A stretch of DNA of 50,761 bases from Chitinophaga pinensis (GTDB taxonomy: Bacteria > Bacteroidota > Bacteroidia > Chitinophagales > CAMDFR01): assembly GCA_945860705.1 (NCBI GenBank), contig CAMART010000022.1, forward strand, positions 1 through 50,761. Reading direction: 5' to 3'. Positions within the stretch are counted from its first letter, which is position 1; each line of letters begins with the position of its first letter. Shown one piece after another: positions 24,450 through 33,236 of this stretch. A program made the position numbers and the translations under genes. The notes below the pieces were generated by a model, which was given only the letters and a program-made list of their open reading frames with translations, ran no database searches and was not told the DNA's origin.

Positions 24450-24911
24450 TTAATTTTTAATTTTCATAATTGTTATAATATCATATGGATTGATATACTT
24501 TTTTATATTATTTGTATCAGTCGTAAAATTAGAATATAAATTAATTTCATAACCTACTTTTTCCAATTCCAAATCATTATAATAACAAAAAGATTGATTA
24601 TTAAAACAATATACTGTTTTACAATTTTTAATTTCTTTAAAACTAGTTGAAGTATAGAATAGATTATTTGTGCCTAATTCTACTATAAAATTCCCTATCG
24701 AATCTTTTCGTAGTGGTGGGCAATTATCTCTCTCATAAAATATAATAATTTCTTTTTCACTTAATTTATCCATCTTTAAATATATTTTTTTATCTTGATT
24801 ACAGGATAAAATTAGTATTAGAAAAAACAATGGAATTGTAATTTCTACTCGCTGTCGCACGCGTGTCGCGTGTGTCAAAATAGATTTATATGTTTCATTT
24901 ATTATATTCAA
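24450..24911 (-). CDS. small lipoprotein with repeat-derived N-terminus
   Basis: The 153-residue product contains a hydrophobic stretch ending in a lipobox 'LILSC' (C37), but the n-region before it is unusually long (about 22 residues) and includes 'THATRVRQRVEI', encoded by a GC-rich repeat-like patch (24848-24876) unlike the AT-rich surroundings. No alternative start lies between that patch and the hydrophobic core. The natural 5' end may have been replaced or interrupted by the repeat. The mature domain matches no family I know. Confidence 0.5.
   Translation of the reverse strand: MNIINETYKSILTHATRVRQRVEITIPLFFLILILSCNQDKKIYLKMDKLSEKEIIIFYERDNCPPLRKDSIGNFIVELGTNNLFYTSTSFKEIKNCKTVYCFNNQSFCYYNDLELEKVGYEINLYSNFTTDTNNIKKYINPYDIITIMKIKN
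24848..24876. repeat. GC-rich repeat-like patch in a coding 5' end
   Basis: This 29-base stretch is rich in CG dinucleotides, contains the palindrome CACGCGTG (24858-24865) and repeated GTGTC/GTCGC units, and stands out against the AT-rich flanks. It resembles a fragment of a dispersed repeat. Confidence 0.5.
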
Positions 24912-25040
24912 TGGTCGTTTTTTCTATAAGTAAAACTAATGAATTGCATTTAAAAAAAATGAATTTTATATTTCACGTCAGTGAAGACAATTACAAAGAC
25001 GAGAGAATTTTATATCTAACCCAATCAAATTCATAGCACA

Positions 25041-25069
25041 AAAAAACCGAAGCTTTAGACTTCGGTTTT
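25041..25069 (-). terminator. terminator of the PorP/PorE-like operon
   Basis: AAAACCGAAG (25043-25052) and CTTCGGTTTT (25060-25069) form a 10 bp stem with a 7-base loop. On the minus strand the stem runs into a T tract, 18 bp after the OmpA-family stop. Confidence 0.85.
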
Positions 25070-25087
25070 CTATATTTTATTCTAAGA

Positions 25088-27466
25088 CTATTTTTTTACA
25101 TTATCTTTTTCTTCGTAGCCAACTTTTACATTGTCTTTTAGTTCGCCTAGTATCTTAAACTCTGTACGTCTATTCTTAGCTCTTCCATCTGGGTCATCAG
25201 AGCCGTCTGGTTTGGAGTTTGACACAACTGGTTTGCTTTCACCATATCCTTTTGGCACTAGTCTTTCACGAGCTACACCTTTACTAATTAGATAGTTTAC
25301 ACAACTCTCTGCTCTTCTTTGAGAGAGTGCCATATTACGCTCATCAGTACCATTATTATCTGTATGTGCACTTAGCTCTATCACTATTGTAGGATTTTCA
25401 TCAAGTAGTTTTTTTAGTTCATCTAGCACACTTTGAGAAGTGATCGTCAAGTCAGCTTTTGCAAACTCATAATAAATATTTGAAAGCGTGTATGCTTTAT
25501 CTTTTTCCATTTCAGTGATAGTCAAGTCTTTTCTTGCAGTAGTCACATCACCAAAATCTCTAGGATTGATATCGTATGTTTTTGCAAAGAAACCATCTTT
25601 TCTGATATTCACTTTATACTTTTTTTCTTTGTCTAAGTCTACATTAAACAATGGGTTTTCTGCGGTAGTTGTGATTGTTTTGATAGTAGAATATTTTCCT
25701 GTTTGAGGATCTTTTTCTTGAATAGTGATAGTCGCATTTGCAAGTGGAGTATTAGTTGCATCGCCTTCTTTCAATACATTACCACTTGTAAGTATAATAC
25801 CTTGTTTGATCTTAAAATCTTGATTGATGGTATCTTCCATAGGAAGATTAGCAGTACTTACCAATTCTTCTTTAGGCATAAATCCATTTCTATAAGCTAC
25901 TACTTTATAGTCTGCATCAGGTGCTAACTTAAAGAAATATGCACCATCTCCGCTGATAGTAGAATCGATAGCTACTAACGAATCTGTACCATTGATATCT
26001 TTACTAAATAATTTCACTATAGCTCCTTCCATCGGTGCGCCATCTCCACCATCTCTAGAGATAGTACCCTCTAGACCATATTTAAAATCTTCAAAATGAA
26101 AAATATCATCACTTGCTGTTTCACTATTGAGTACTGTAGTACCTTTTCTATTAGACACTAAATATCCACTCGTGCTATTGCTTACTTTTGTATAATATAT
26201 ATCATCAAATTGGCTATTGATAGGTCTCAATAGATTTTCTGGTTTGCTCCAATCTAAGTTTTCTGCTGGTACCGTTTTATATACATCAAATCCGCCAAAA
26301 CCAGGCAGTCCATCAGAACTATAATACAATACTTTTTTGGTATCATCCCAGCTAGGTGTAAATTCGTTACCTACAGTATTCAAAGATTTTACATTATTGG
26401 GGCCTTTGATATTTCCTTTGGCATCTCTTATAAAAAACCAAATATCCATATCGCCTACTCCACCAGGTCTATCAGATATGAAATACACCATTTCACCACC
26501 ATTATCCATAGGACGAACTGTTGGTTGAGTAGTAGTATAGTTTTGGCTATTTACAGGCTCTGGAAGCAGTTTGGGCTCACCCCATTTTCCACCAGTATTT
26601 TCACTTACATATAATTCGCAGATTACTTCATCTTCCATCGGATGATGACACTTCGTAAAATACATTCTTTTTCCATCTGGAGTGATAGCACAATTACCTA
26701 TTTCAAATCCTGATGTATTTATATTTTCAGGCAATGCCACTGGAGTAGTCCACTGTCCATCTACTCGTGTAGTTTTAAATAGTTTTGCTTTTTTTACTCT
26801 TTTCCAATTATTGATTTGTATCAATTTATTTTGTGGTAGTGATGTGAAATACAATTCATTTTCTCCTACTGGGAAAGGTGCAGATTCTGTATAGGCATTA
26901 TTTACCATTTTGTTCATCTCTGTCACTCTCACTTTTTTCACTTCTGGATGTTCTTTAGCAAAATTGCATCCTTCTATATGTGCTTTAGCGAGTTTTTCCA
27001 TAGATGCTTTATCATCTCCTTCATAGCTTTTAATAAATGAAGTAAATTTTTCTATAGCCTCATCATACATGCCATTCATTTGCAAACTCACTCCATAGTC
27101 ATAATTAAATTGACTAAAATATTTGCTATTTTGTTTTTCAAATTTTTTAATCTGATTATCTTTTTTCGCTTTTGTTTGAGTAAATTTTTGATACCAAGCC
27201 ACTGCTTTTTCGTAGTCTCTACTCATGTAGTACGACTTAGCCAACCAATACATTGCATATCTATTATCTCCCTTTACCATCAAGGCTTGCTTGTACATAT
27301 CAGCAGCATTGTAGTAATAAGATTCTGCGTATAATCTATCGCCGAGTTTTATGGCAGTAGCAGGTCTTATTTTAGTTTCTTTATCTATGATTACTTTGCC
27401 TTTGGCAAATACATTTAAAGACAAAGAAGTGAATAATATAAAAATAAAAAATACAGAATTTTTCAT
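25088..27466 (-). CDS. PorE-like OmpA-family protein, operon partner of PorP/SprF
   Basis: The 792-residue product has a signal peptide (about 1-21, ending 'NVFA'), a TPR region (about 35-165, 'ESYYYNAADMYKQAL'), a PD40-type propeller (about 185-450, 'ITPDGKRMYFTK' and 'VYFISDRPGG' blades), two carboxypeptidase-regulatory-like beta domains (about 460-640) and a C-terminal OmpA domain (about 660-775) with 'ELSAHTDNNGTDERN' and 'KNRRTEF'. The closing 15 residues are charged. The domain order fits PorE-like T9SS accessory proteins. It follows the PorP/SprF-like gene by 59 bp and shares its terminator. It is a paralogue of the protein encoded at 7.6-9.9 kb. Confidence 0.88.
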   Translation of the reverse strand: MKNSVFFIFILFTSLSLNVFAKGKVIIDKETKIRPATAIKLGDRLYAESYYYNAADMYKQALMVKGDNRYAMYWLAKSYYMSRDYEKAVAWYQKFTQTKAKKDNQIKKFEKQNSKYFSQFNYDYGVSLQMNGMYDEAIEKFTSFIKSYEGDDKASMEKLAKAHIEGCNFAKEHPEVKKVRVTEMNKMVNNAYTESAPFPVGENELYFTSLPQNKLIQINNWKRVKKAKLFKTTRVDGQWTTPVALPENINTSGFEIGNCAITPDGKRMYFTKCHHPMEDEVICELYVSENTGGKWGEPKLLPEPVNSQNYTTTQPTVRPMDNGGEMVYFISDRPGGVGDMDIWFFIRDAKGNIKGPNNVKSLNTVGNEFTPSWDDTKKVLYYSSDGLPGFGGFDVYKTVPAENLDWSKPENLLRPINSQFDDIYYTKVSNSTSGYLVSNRKGTTVLNSETASDDIFHFEDFKYGLEGTISRDGGDGAPMEGAIVKLFSKDINGTDSLVAIDSTISGDGAYFFKLAPDADYKVVAYRNGFMPKEELVSTANLPMEDTINQDFKIKQGIILTSGNVLKEGDATNTPLANATITIQEKDPQTGKYSTIKTITTTAENPLFNVDLDKEKKYKVNIRKDGFFAKTYDINPRDFGDVTTARKDLTITEMEKDKAYTLSNIYYEFAKADLTITSQSVLDELKKLLDENPTIVIELSAHTDNNGTDERNMALSQRRAESCVNYLISKGVARERLVPKGYGESKPVVSNSKPDGSDDPDGRAKNRRTEFKILGELKDNVKVGYEEKDNVKK

Positions 27467-27525
27467 ACAAAAATTTATTTGGGAGTTATATTATAATTTT
27501 AGAAAATGTGCTTCTTATAGATTTA

Positions 27526-28584
27526 TTAGAATCTACGAGCAGGCAATGTTTTATTTGCTTTGTACGAACGAATACTTTCGCCAGTATATACCATACATAC
27601 TTCAAATGCACCTTGTCTTCTGTTTGAAGCTCTAAGATTTGAAAGTGTGATATCGTATGCTGCACCAATTTTGAAGTTTCTAAACTCAACACTTAATGTA
27701 GGTATTACTGCATCTTTCACTCTGTATTTTGCGCCTAGCATTAGATTAGTATTATTTCTAAATCCAGTATTAAATTTATAACCCAACATCAATCCTACTA
27801 AGATTTCTTGCATCTGATTGATTTTAGATGTAGGTCCTTGCATAGAATACAATCCTTGTGGAGCTATCACATATTTATCTTTTAGTGTAAACTCAAAACC
27901 TAAGTCTGTTGTGATTCTAGGGTAAAGAGGACTAAGATTGTTATTGGTGATTAAAAACGCTTGATCAGTAGCACCAAAAAATGATTGTAAATGATTTGCA
28001 GATACTCCTAATTGAGTTTTTACTACTTTACTAAATTTACTTTTCCAATATAAGCCTGTAGCAAAATCGCCATAATAAAATGAAGTACGAGTAAGATTTT
28101 CTGTAGTAGAATTAAATCCACTCCAACTTACTTCATCAAATTGATCGAAAAATGTAACACGATTTGGATCAATTCTTTTTTGTACAAATGCGCCTTGAAA
28201 ACCAAGAGATATTTGATGTTGATTAGTTTTACCAAAAGCTAAATGATAAGCGAGATTGCCTCCCACTGTTAGATTGGTAAGACCTGCTGCACCACTTATA
28301 TCATTGTATGCAAAAATACCAGTACCTATTTTATCTCCTCTCAAAAGCCCTTCAAACAAAGGTAAATCTACAAATGCACCTGGAGTAACGTAGGCATATT
28401 TTTGTAGATTTGAGCTCCACTGATTTCTATAAATTGCTGCTACTCGATAGCTTCCATCATAGTTTCCTGTCAAAGCTGGATTGAGGTTTGGTGCAAAATC
28501 ATAATACTGTGAAAAGTGCACATCTTGAGCCGATAAAAAAGTACTAAAAATAGTTAATAGTACTAATGAGTATAAATTTCTCAT
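27526..28584 (-). CDS. PorP/SprF family type IX secretion outer-membrane protein
   Basis: The 352-residue protein belongs to the PorP/SprF family of outer-membrane beta-barrels linked to T9SS substrate delivery and anchoring. A signal peptide (about 1-19, 'FLSAQ') is followed by the family opening 'VHFSQYYDFAPNLNPALTG' and 'YRVAAIYRNQW'. The barrel has alternating strands throughout. Pairing of a PorP/SprF gene with an OmpA/PD40 gene is a very common Bacteroidota arrangement. Two overlapping promoter-like sequences lie upstream. Confidence 0.92.
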   Translation of the reverse strand: MRNLYSLVLLTIFSTFLSAQDVHFSQYYDFAPNLNPALTGNYDGSYRVAAIYRNQWSSNLQKYAYVTPGAFVDLPLFEGLLRGDKIGTGIFAYNDISGAAGLTNLTVGGNLAYHLAFGKTNQHQISLGFQGAFVQKRIDPNRVTFFDQFDEVSWSGFNSTTENLTRTSFYYGDFATGLYWKSKFSKVVKTQLGVSANHLQSFFGATDQAFLITNNNLSPLYPRITTDLGFEFTLKDKYVIAPQGLYSMQGPTSKINQMQEILVGLMLGYKFNTGFRNNTNLMLGAKYRVKDAVIPTLSVEFRNFKIGAAYDITLSNLRASNRRQGAFEVCMVYTGESIRSYKANKTLPARRF

Positions 28585-28621
28585 ATATGTTAGGTTTATT
28601 TAGGTTTATTTTGTGTGTAAA

Positions 28622-28651
28622 CAAATTTAAGCAAATCTAACAGATAAACAA
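28622..28651 (-). promoter_or_regulatory. proximal promoter of the porP-like operon (TTG-N19-TAAATTTG)
   Basis: On the minus strand TTG (28651-28649) and TAAATTTG (28629-28622) are 19 bp apart, matching the Bacteroidota consensus. Confidence 0.6.
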
Positions 28652-28661
28652 GTTTTTTCAA
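28632..28661 (-). promoter_or_regulatory. distal promoter of the porP-like operon (TTG-N19-TAGATTTG)
   Basis: A second match, TTG (28661-28659) and TAGATTTG (28639-28632), also with a 19 bp spacer, is offset by exactly 10 bp from the first. Confidence 0.55.
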
Positions 28662-28680
28662 TAACTAACTTTTAAAAAAT

Positions 28681-30168
28681 ATGAAATATTCAAAATTTGA
28701 GCGATTAATGAAGAAAATAGCCGATGTAAATTATGCAACGGCGGTACTTATGTGGGACCAAGAAACCTATATGCCAGTAAAAGGCGATGCGCTTCGTAGC
28801 CAACAAATTGCGACACTTTCCGGCATTTCGCATGAACTTACTATCAGTAATGAGCTAAGTGACCTTCTAAATGAACTAAACAATGATACTACTCTTACTG
28901 AAAACCAGAAAATAAATGTAAGAGAAACTAAAATAGCCTTAGACAAAAAGAAGAAATTTGACACTGAATTTGTCATGAATATGAGTAAAACCATATCAAA
29001 CACATTTATTGCATGGCAAAAAGCGAAAAGTGAAAACAAGATAGAATTGTATTTGCCTCATCTAGAAAAAATAATAGTACTAAAACAAGAAGAAGCTAAA
29101 ATACTTGGTTACAAAGAACATATATATGATGCGCTTATAGATCAATACGAACCAGATATGACCGTAGCTGTGCTCGACAAACTTTTTATTGATGTAAAAA
29201 ACCAATTAAAACCACTACTAGACAATATCAATGCACAGACTCAAGTAAGCGATGCTTGTCTTTCACAGCATTTTGATAAAGATGCTCAATGGAAAATGGG
29301 CTTGGAAATACTTAAAAGAATGGGCTATGATTTTGAAAAAGGTAGACAAGATATTTCTAGTCATCCATTCACCACTTCATTTAGTGCTGAGGATGTGCGT
29401 GTGACAACACGATTAGACGAAAACGATCTAGCAAATATGGTATGGAGTTGTATACATGAGGGAGGTCATGCATTATACGAACAAGGATTGCCAATCGCCG
29501 AATATGCGATGCCTCTTGGTGAAGCGATATCATTAGGTATTCATGAATCACAAAGCAGACTATGGGAAAACAATGTAGGCAGAGGATTTGCATTTTGGAA
29601 ACATAACTATCAGCTTGTTCAAGATACTTTTCCAACTCAGTTTAGTAATGTACCATTAGAAGATTTTTATAAAGCAATGAATAAAGTTCAATCTTCATTT
29701 ATTCGCACAGAATCTGATGAACTCACCTATCATTTTCACATCATGATAAGATACGAAATTGAGAAAAAATTAATTGAAGGATCTCTTTCTACAACTGATT
29801 TAAAAGAGACATGGAATAGTATGTACAAAGAATATTTGGGAGTAGATATAATAGATGATAGAAAAGGTGTATTACAAGATGTGCATTGGAGCCATGGTAG
29901 TTTTGGGTATTTCCCAACTTATTCTTTAGGCAGTTTCTATGCCGCACAGTTTTTTGATCAGGCAAAAAAAGACATACCAAATCTAATAACTCAAATAGAA
30001 AATGGAGACAACAGCAATTTGCTACAATGGCTAAGAACGAATATACATCAGTATGGTAGAAAATATAAAGCCAATGAACTTTGTAAAAAAATCACAGGCA
30101 ATGAACTGGAGCTAAGTCATTTCATGAACTATGCTACAGATAAATATAAAGCTATATACGGATTCTAA
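28681..30168 (+). CDS. M32 family carboxypeptidase
   Basis: The 495-residue enzyme matches the carboxypeptidase Taq (M32) family, cytoplasmic zinc metallopeptidases that remove C-terminal residues from peptides. The zinc motif is 'HEGGH' (259-263) and the third ligand lies in 'HESQSRLWEN' (E289). Other family blocks include 'VLMWDQETYMP' near the N-terminus, 'IRTESDELTYHFHI', and 'DVHWSHGSFGYFPTYSLG'. There is no signal peptide and the length is typical. It is divergent from the porP-like operon and ends at a strong bidirectional terminator. Confidence 0.93.
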   Translation: MKYSKFERLMKKIADVNYATAVLMWDQETYMPVKGDALRSQQIATLSGISHELTISNELSDLLNELNNDTTLTENQKINVRETKIALDKKKKFDTEFVMNMSKTISNTFIAWQKAKSENKIELYLPHLEKIIVLKQEEAKILGYKEHIYDALIDQYEPDMTVAVLDKLFIDVKNQLKPLLDNINAQTQVSDACLSQHFDKDAQWKMGLEILKRMGYDFEKGRQDISSHPFTTSFSAEDVRVTTRLDENDLANMVWSCIHEGGHALYEQGLPIAEYAMPLGEAISLGIHESQSRLWENNVGRGFAFWKHNYQLVQDTFPTQFSNVPLEDFYKAMNKVQSSFIRTESDELTYHFHIMIRYEIEKKLIEGSLSTTDLKETWNSMYKEYLGVDIIDDRKGVLQDVHWSHGSFGYFPTYSLGSFYAAQFFDQAKKDIPNLITQIENGDNSNLLQWLRTNIHQYGRKYKANELCKKITGNELELSHFMNYATDKYKAIYGF

Positions 30169-30187
30169 GAAGATCTATTATTTCATA

Positions 30188-30219
30188 AAAAAAACTCCTT
30201 TAATCAAAGGAGTTTTTTT
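30188..30219. terminator. bidirectional intrinsic terminator
   Basis: A perfect 14 bp stem (30188-30201 with 30206-30219, core ACTCCTTT/AAAGGAGT) with a 4-base loop has A/T tracts on both sides. It lies between the convergent carboxypeptidase and dehydrogenase genes and can serve both. Confidence 0.92.
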
Positions 30220-30221
30220 AT

Positions 30222-31424
30222 TTAGTCGTTCACAAAATCACTTAAGTATTCAAAATAAGAAGTCAACTTACCATCTTGTACAATGGTAGCTCTTTGGAGC
30301 ATTTCATCACTATTATGAGTAAGTGCTGGTATTATTCTTTCCACAAATAAATCTCCAAAATTTTTAGATGCATCTCTTGGCAATTCGTTGGGCAGATTAT
30401 CTACCGCCATCACATCTATACTATATAAATTATAAGGCTCACATTCACATTCTTTTATGGGATGATAGCCATATACAGGGTCTTGTATCGTAGAAGCTCT
30501 AATTGTAGATGGGACTGATGATATAGGTGCAATATCACAAGTGATATCAGCTATTACTTTTATTTTAAAATCTGGAGACTTCATTTCTTCTTTGGTGAAA
30601 AAAGCAGGAATTCTTTTGTCCCAATAAACTCCATTGATAAAAACATCCGTACATTTTGTAAACAATCCAAACTTAGATTTATATTCTTCTGGGTGTGCAT
30701 GATAGTGCAGATTATCAAAATGAGTTGCTCCGTTTGTATAATACAAATGTGAATTATTCAATTGAGTATAGACTGGCTCATCAAATGTTTCGTGCAAGTA
30801 CTCGTTATGAGTTACATTTCGTATACCCATAGTATCAAGTACTTCTACACATCCACTACTTACTCTACCTGTGCCTGTGAGTGCTATTTTTATGTTACCC
30901 AATTTTATATCATCATAGTCTTTAGTAGCGTCTTTCAGGTTTTTGCATTGATGAAGTGGTTTTAGATTATTAGTTCCTTGTCTTTTGAGCCATGTCATGA
31001 TACCATTATGCGCACCTACAATTCCAGCCCATCTACCAAATGCAATCACACGTATTCCGTTATTATCGGTGAGTGTTTCCCAATCTATTAGTCTAATATT
31101 TTTTGATAGTATAGCTTTTAATAATTTTTTATTATGAGCTTGTTTTTTGATAGTATGTGAAAAGAAAAAGTAAGTTTTATTTGCTATTAAATTTTCTACT
31201 GGTACTTCTTTCACACCTAATAATATATCACAATCCTCAAGATTTTCGGTAAGCTCTATTTGATAGTCTTCGTATTCAAAATCTTTGTAGCATCGGATAT
31301 TAGATGGCTGAACTACTATAGTGAGCTGAGGATAGAGCTCCATAAGTGCTTTGCATTGTTTTGGTGTAAGCGGTACTCGAGCATCTACAGGTATTTTCCC
31401 TTCTCTTATTATCCCTATTTTCAT
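30222..31424 (-). CDS. NAD-dependent dehydrogenase, alanine/saccharopine dehydrogenase superfamily
   Basis: The 400-residue protein starts 'MKIGIIREGKIPVDARVPLTPKQ', the signature of the AlaDH/PNT N-terminal domain, and has a Rossmann segment 'IKIALTGTGRVSSGCVEVLDTMG' (split here: 'IALTGTGRVSSG'). Overall it resembles the lysine-forming saccharopine dehydrogenase (LYS1-like) branch, with 'FGRWAGIVGAHNG' and 'VIADITCDI'. Bacteroidota genomes often carry this protein without a lysine-degradation operon, so the physiological substrate is uncertain. It is monocistronic, with a TAGCTTTG -7-like box upstream. Confidence 0.8.
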   Translation of the reverse strand: MKIGIIREGKIPVDARVPLTPKQCKALMELYPQLTIVVQPSNIRCYKDFEYEDYQIELTENLEDCDILLGVKEVPVENLIANKTYFFFSHTIKKQAHNKKLLKAILSKNIRLIDWETLTDNNGIRVIAFGRWAGIVGAHNGIMTWLKRQGTNNLKPLHQCKNLKDATKDYDDIKLGNIKIALTGTGRVSSGCVEVLDTMGIRNVTHNEYLHETFDEPVYTQLNNSHLYYTNGATHFDNLHYHAHPEEYKSKFGLFTKCTDVFINGVYWDKRIPAFFTKEEMKSPDFKIKVIADITCDIAPISSVPSTIRASTIQDPVYGYHPIKECECEPYNLYSIDVMAVDNLPNELPRDASKNFGDLFVERIIPALTHNSDEMLQRATIVQDGKLTSYFEYLSDFVND

Positions 31425-31452
31425 ATCCGTTTTTAATAAAATTATTGAAATA

Positions 31453-31460
31453 CAAAGCTA
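31453..31460 (-). promoter_or_regulatory. -7 element (TAGCTTTG) for the AlaDH/saccharopine-type gene
   Basis: Perfect TAnnTTTG match on the minus strand 28 bp before the ATG at 31424. Confidence 0.4.
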
Positions 31461-31529
31461 AATATATTTACTGAACAATGAGTTAAATGATTGATACGAA
31501 TAGATTTAAAACTTAAAAAACAATAAATA

Positions 31530-31560
31530 TTTGCAGAAAAAATTAATATTTGTATCTTGC
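31530..31560 (+). promoter_or_regulatory. promoter-like sequence for the response regulator gene
   Basis: TTTG (31530-31533), a 19 bp spacer and TATCTTGC (31553-31560), a slightly degenerate -7 box, precede the ATG at 31616. Confidence 0.35.
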
Positions 31561-31615
31561 AAAACGATTATTGAATTAATCTAAAAAAAATTAGCAAATC
31601 AAACAATCACACACA

Positions 31616-32035
31616 ATGAATTTATTACTTGTAGAAGACAATCCTGGCGATGTAAGACTTACACAAGAAGCTTTGATGCAAAATGAGCTGGACTTAAAAC
31701 TTCATGTAGCATTTGACGGAGAGCAGGCTTTGGATTTTTTATATAAAAGAGCTGGATACGAAAATTCTCCTAGACCAGACTTAATTCTTATGGATATAAA
31801 TATACCTAAATATTCAGGTATAGAAGTATTAGAAAAAATAAAAGGGGATCCTGCACTCAAAAAAATTCCAGTAGTGATGCTCACAACATCTGACACTAAC
31901 AATGATGTATCTAAGTGCTATGAACTAGGCGCAAATGCATATACTATCAAACCATTAGATTTTGAAAACTTTATCACTATGATAAATTCAATCTACAATT
32001 TTTGGTTCATGAATGTAAAACTCCCTAAAGATTAA
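31616..32035 (+). CDS. single-domain response regulator (CheY/Rcp1-like)
   Basis: The 139-residue protein is a stand-alone receiver domain. The acidic pocket is E7-D8, the phosphoacceptor is D60 in 'LILMDINIP', the conserved threonine is in 'VVMLTTSD' and the lysine in 'YTIKPLDF'. The opening 'LLVEDNPGDVRLTQEAL' is typical of Rcp1-type regulators that partner with phytochrome-like or PAS histidine kinases. No kinase or output domain is encoded nearby, so its partner lies elsewhere. The stop codon overlaps that of the convergent oxidoreductase by 4 bp. Confidence 0.93.
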   Translation: MNLLLVEDNPGDVRLTQEALMQNELDLKLHVAFDGEQALDFLYKRAGYENSPRPDLILMDINIPKYSGIEVLEKIKGDPALKKIPVVMLTTSDTNNDVSKCYELGANAYTIKPLDFENFITMINSIYNFWFMNVKLPKD

Positions 32036-33006
32036 GCAGGTCTTTCTCCTGTTATTTTTGATATTATTTGATAAGCTACTTTCATAGCATTATATCCTTC
32101 TTGTATAGTCACAGCAGTAGGTTTATCATTTACTATTGAATCCAAAAACATTTCCATTTCCATTTTTATTGCATTGACTTCAGAAACTTCTGGCATTTCA
32201 AATTGCACATACTTAGTTTCTCCTTCTGGAGTACTTATCTCCATAAAATTAAATCGCTCATCTGGCTTGTGGTGTTGAAGGCTGATTATTTCTGTTTTCT
32301 TTTCTAAAAAATCTATACCTATATAACAATCGTGCTGAAACAATCTAGTCTTGCGCATATTTTTCATAGAAATTCTACTTGCTGTTACATTTGCTACGCA
32401 TCCATTATCAAATTCTATTCGTGCATTTGCTATATCTGGCGACCTAGAAATAATAGGCACACCACTTGCACTGATTTTTTTTACATTAGTTTTCACAATA
32501 CTTAGTATGATATCAATATCATGTATCATCAGATCGAGCACCACACTCACATCTGTACCTCTTGGATTAAACTGAGCCAATCTATGTGTTTCTATAAACA
32601 TGGGATTTAGCTTTCTATCTTTTATAGATAGGAATGCAGGGTTAAAACGCTCTACATGTCCGACTTGTATTTTCAAATTTGCTTCATGCTCTAGATGCAA
32701 TAATTTTTTAGCTTCATCAAGATTGCTTACCAATGGTTTCTCTACAAAAAAATGCTTACCTGCTTTGATTACTTTTTTTGCTAATGCAAAATGCGTGACA
32801 GTAGGTGTAACAATATCTAGCGCATCTACATCCGCTATCAATTTATCTATATCCGTATATCTTTTAATCCCAAATTTTTCAATAGCTTGATTTGCATTAT
32901 CATCATCTGGGTCATAAAATCCTACAATCTCCCAACCACTGATTTCTTGTATTACTTTTATATGAACCTTTCCTAAATGTCCTGCACCTAATACACCAAT
33001 CTTCAT
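32032..33006 (-). CDS. Gfo/Idh/MocA family NAD(P) oxidoreductase
   Basis: The 324-residue protein has an N-terminal Rossmann fold 'GVLGAGHLG' (4-12), the family active-site segment 'FFVEKPLVSNLDEA' near 90-103 with the conserved EKP lysine, and a C-terminal alpha/beta domain with 'LDLMIHDIDIIL', typical of sugar-modifying dehydrogenases. A nucleotide-sugar or inositol-type substrate is possible; no neighbouring pathway helps. Its 3' end overlaps that of the response regulator by 4 bp. Confidence 0.88.
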   Translation of the reverse strand: MKIGVLGAGHLGKVHIKVIQEISGWEIVGFYDPDDDNANQAIEKFGIKRYTDIDKLIADVDALDIVTPTVTHFALAKKVIKAGKHFFVEKPLVSNLDEAKKLLHLEHEANLKIQVGHVERFNPAFLSIKDRKLNPMFIETHRLAQFNPRGTDVSVVLDLMIHDIDIILSIVKTNVKKISASGVPIISRSPDIANARIEFDNGCVANVTASRISMKNMRKTRLFQHDCYIGIDFLEKKTEIISLQHHKPDERFNFMEISTPEGETKYVQFEMPEVSEVNAIKMEMEMFLDSIVNDKPTAVTIQEGYNAMKVAYQIISKITGERPA

Positions 33007-33194
33007 AAGTTATTACTCATTTTATAAAGTGTGAAATTAAAACACCCTATGGCATCTTATGTATCCTTATTTCAACTAGCTTTATAGAAGTGTATAGTAG
33101 AGTGGAATTATTTGAATATCAGCTGTTTAAAAACACATTATAATAATTTTTCATAAATCTGTAGCTATTTATCATATTCAATAAGATATAGATT

Positions 33195-33202
33195 TATATT
33201 TG
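33195..33202 (+). promoter_or_regulatory. -7 element (TATATTTG) for the GNAT-like gene
   Basis: Perfect TAnnTTTG match 34 bp before the ATG at 33237. Confidence 0.45.
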
Positions 33203-33236
33203 TAATCATTAAAATAAGCAAGTAATTTAGTTTTTT

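Noticed and set aside
30222-31424. Alanine dehydrogenase as a firm call
   Set aside because: The sequence shares the AlaDH N-terminal domain but its central motifs look closer to the saccharopine dehydrogenase branch, so only the superfamily is stated.
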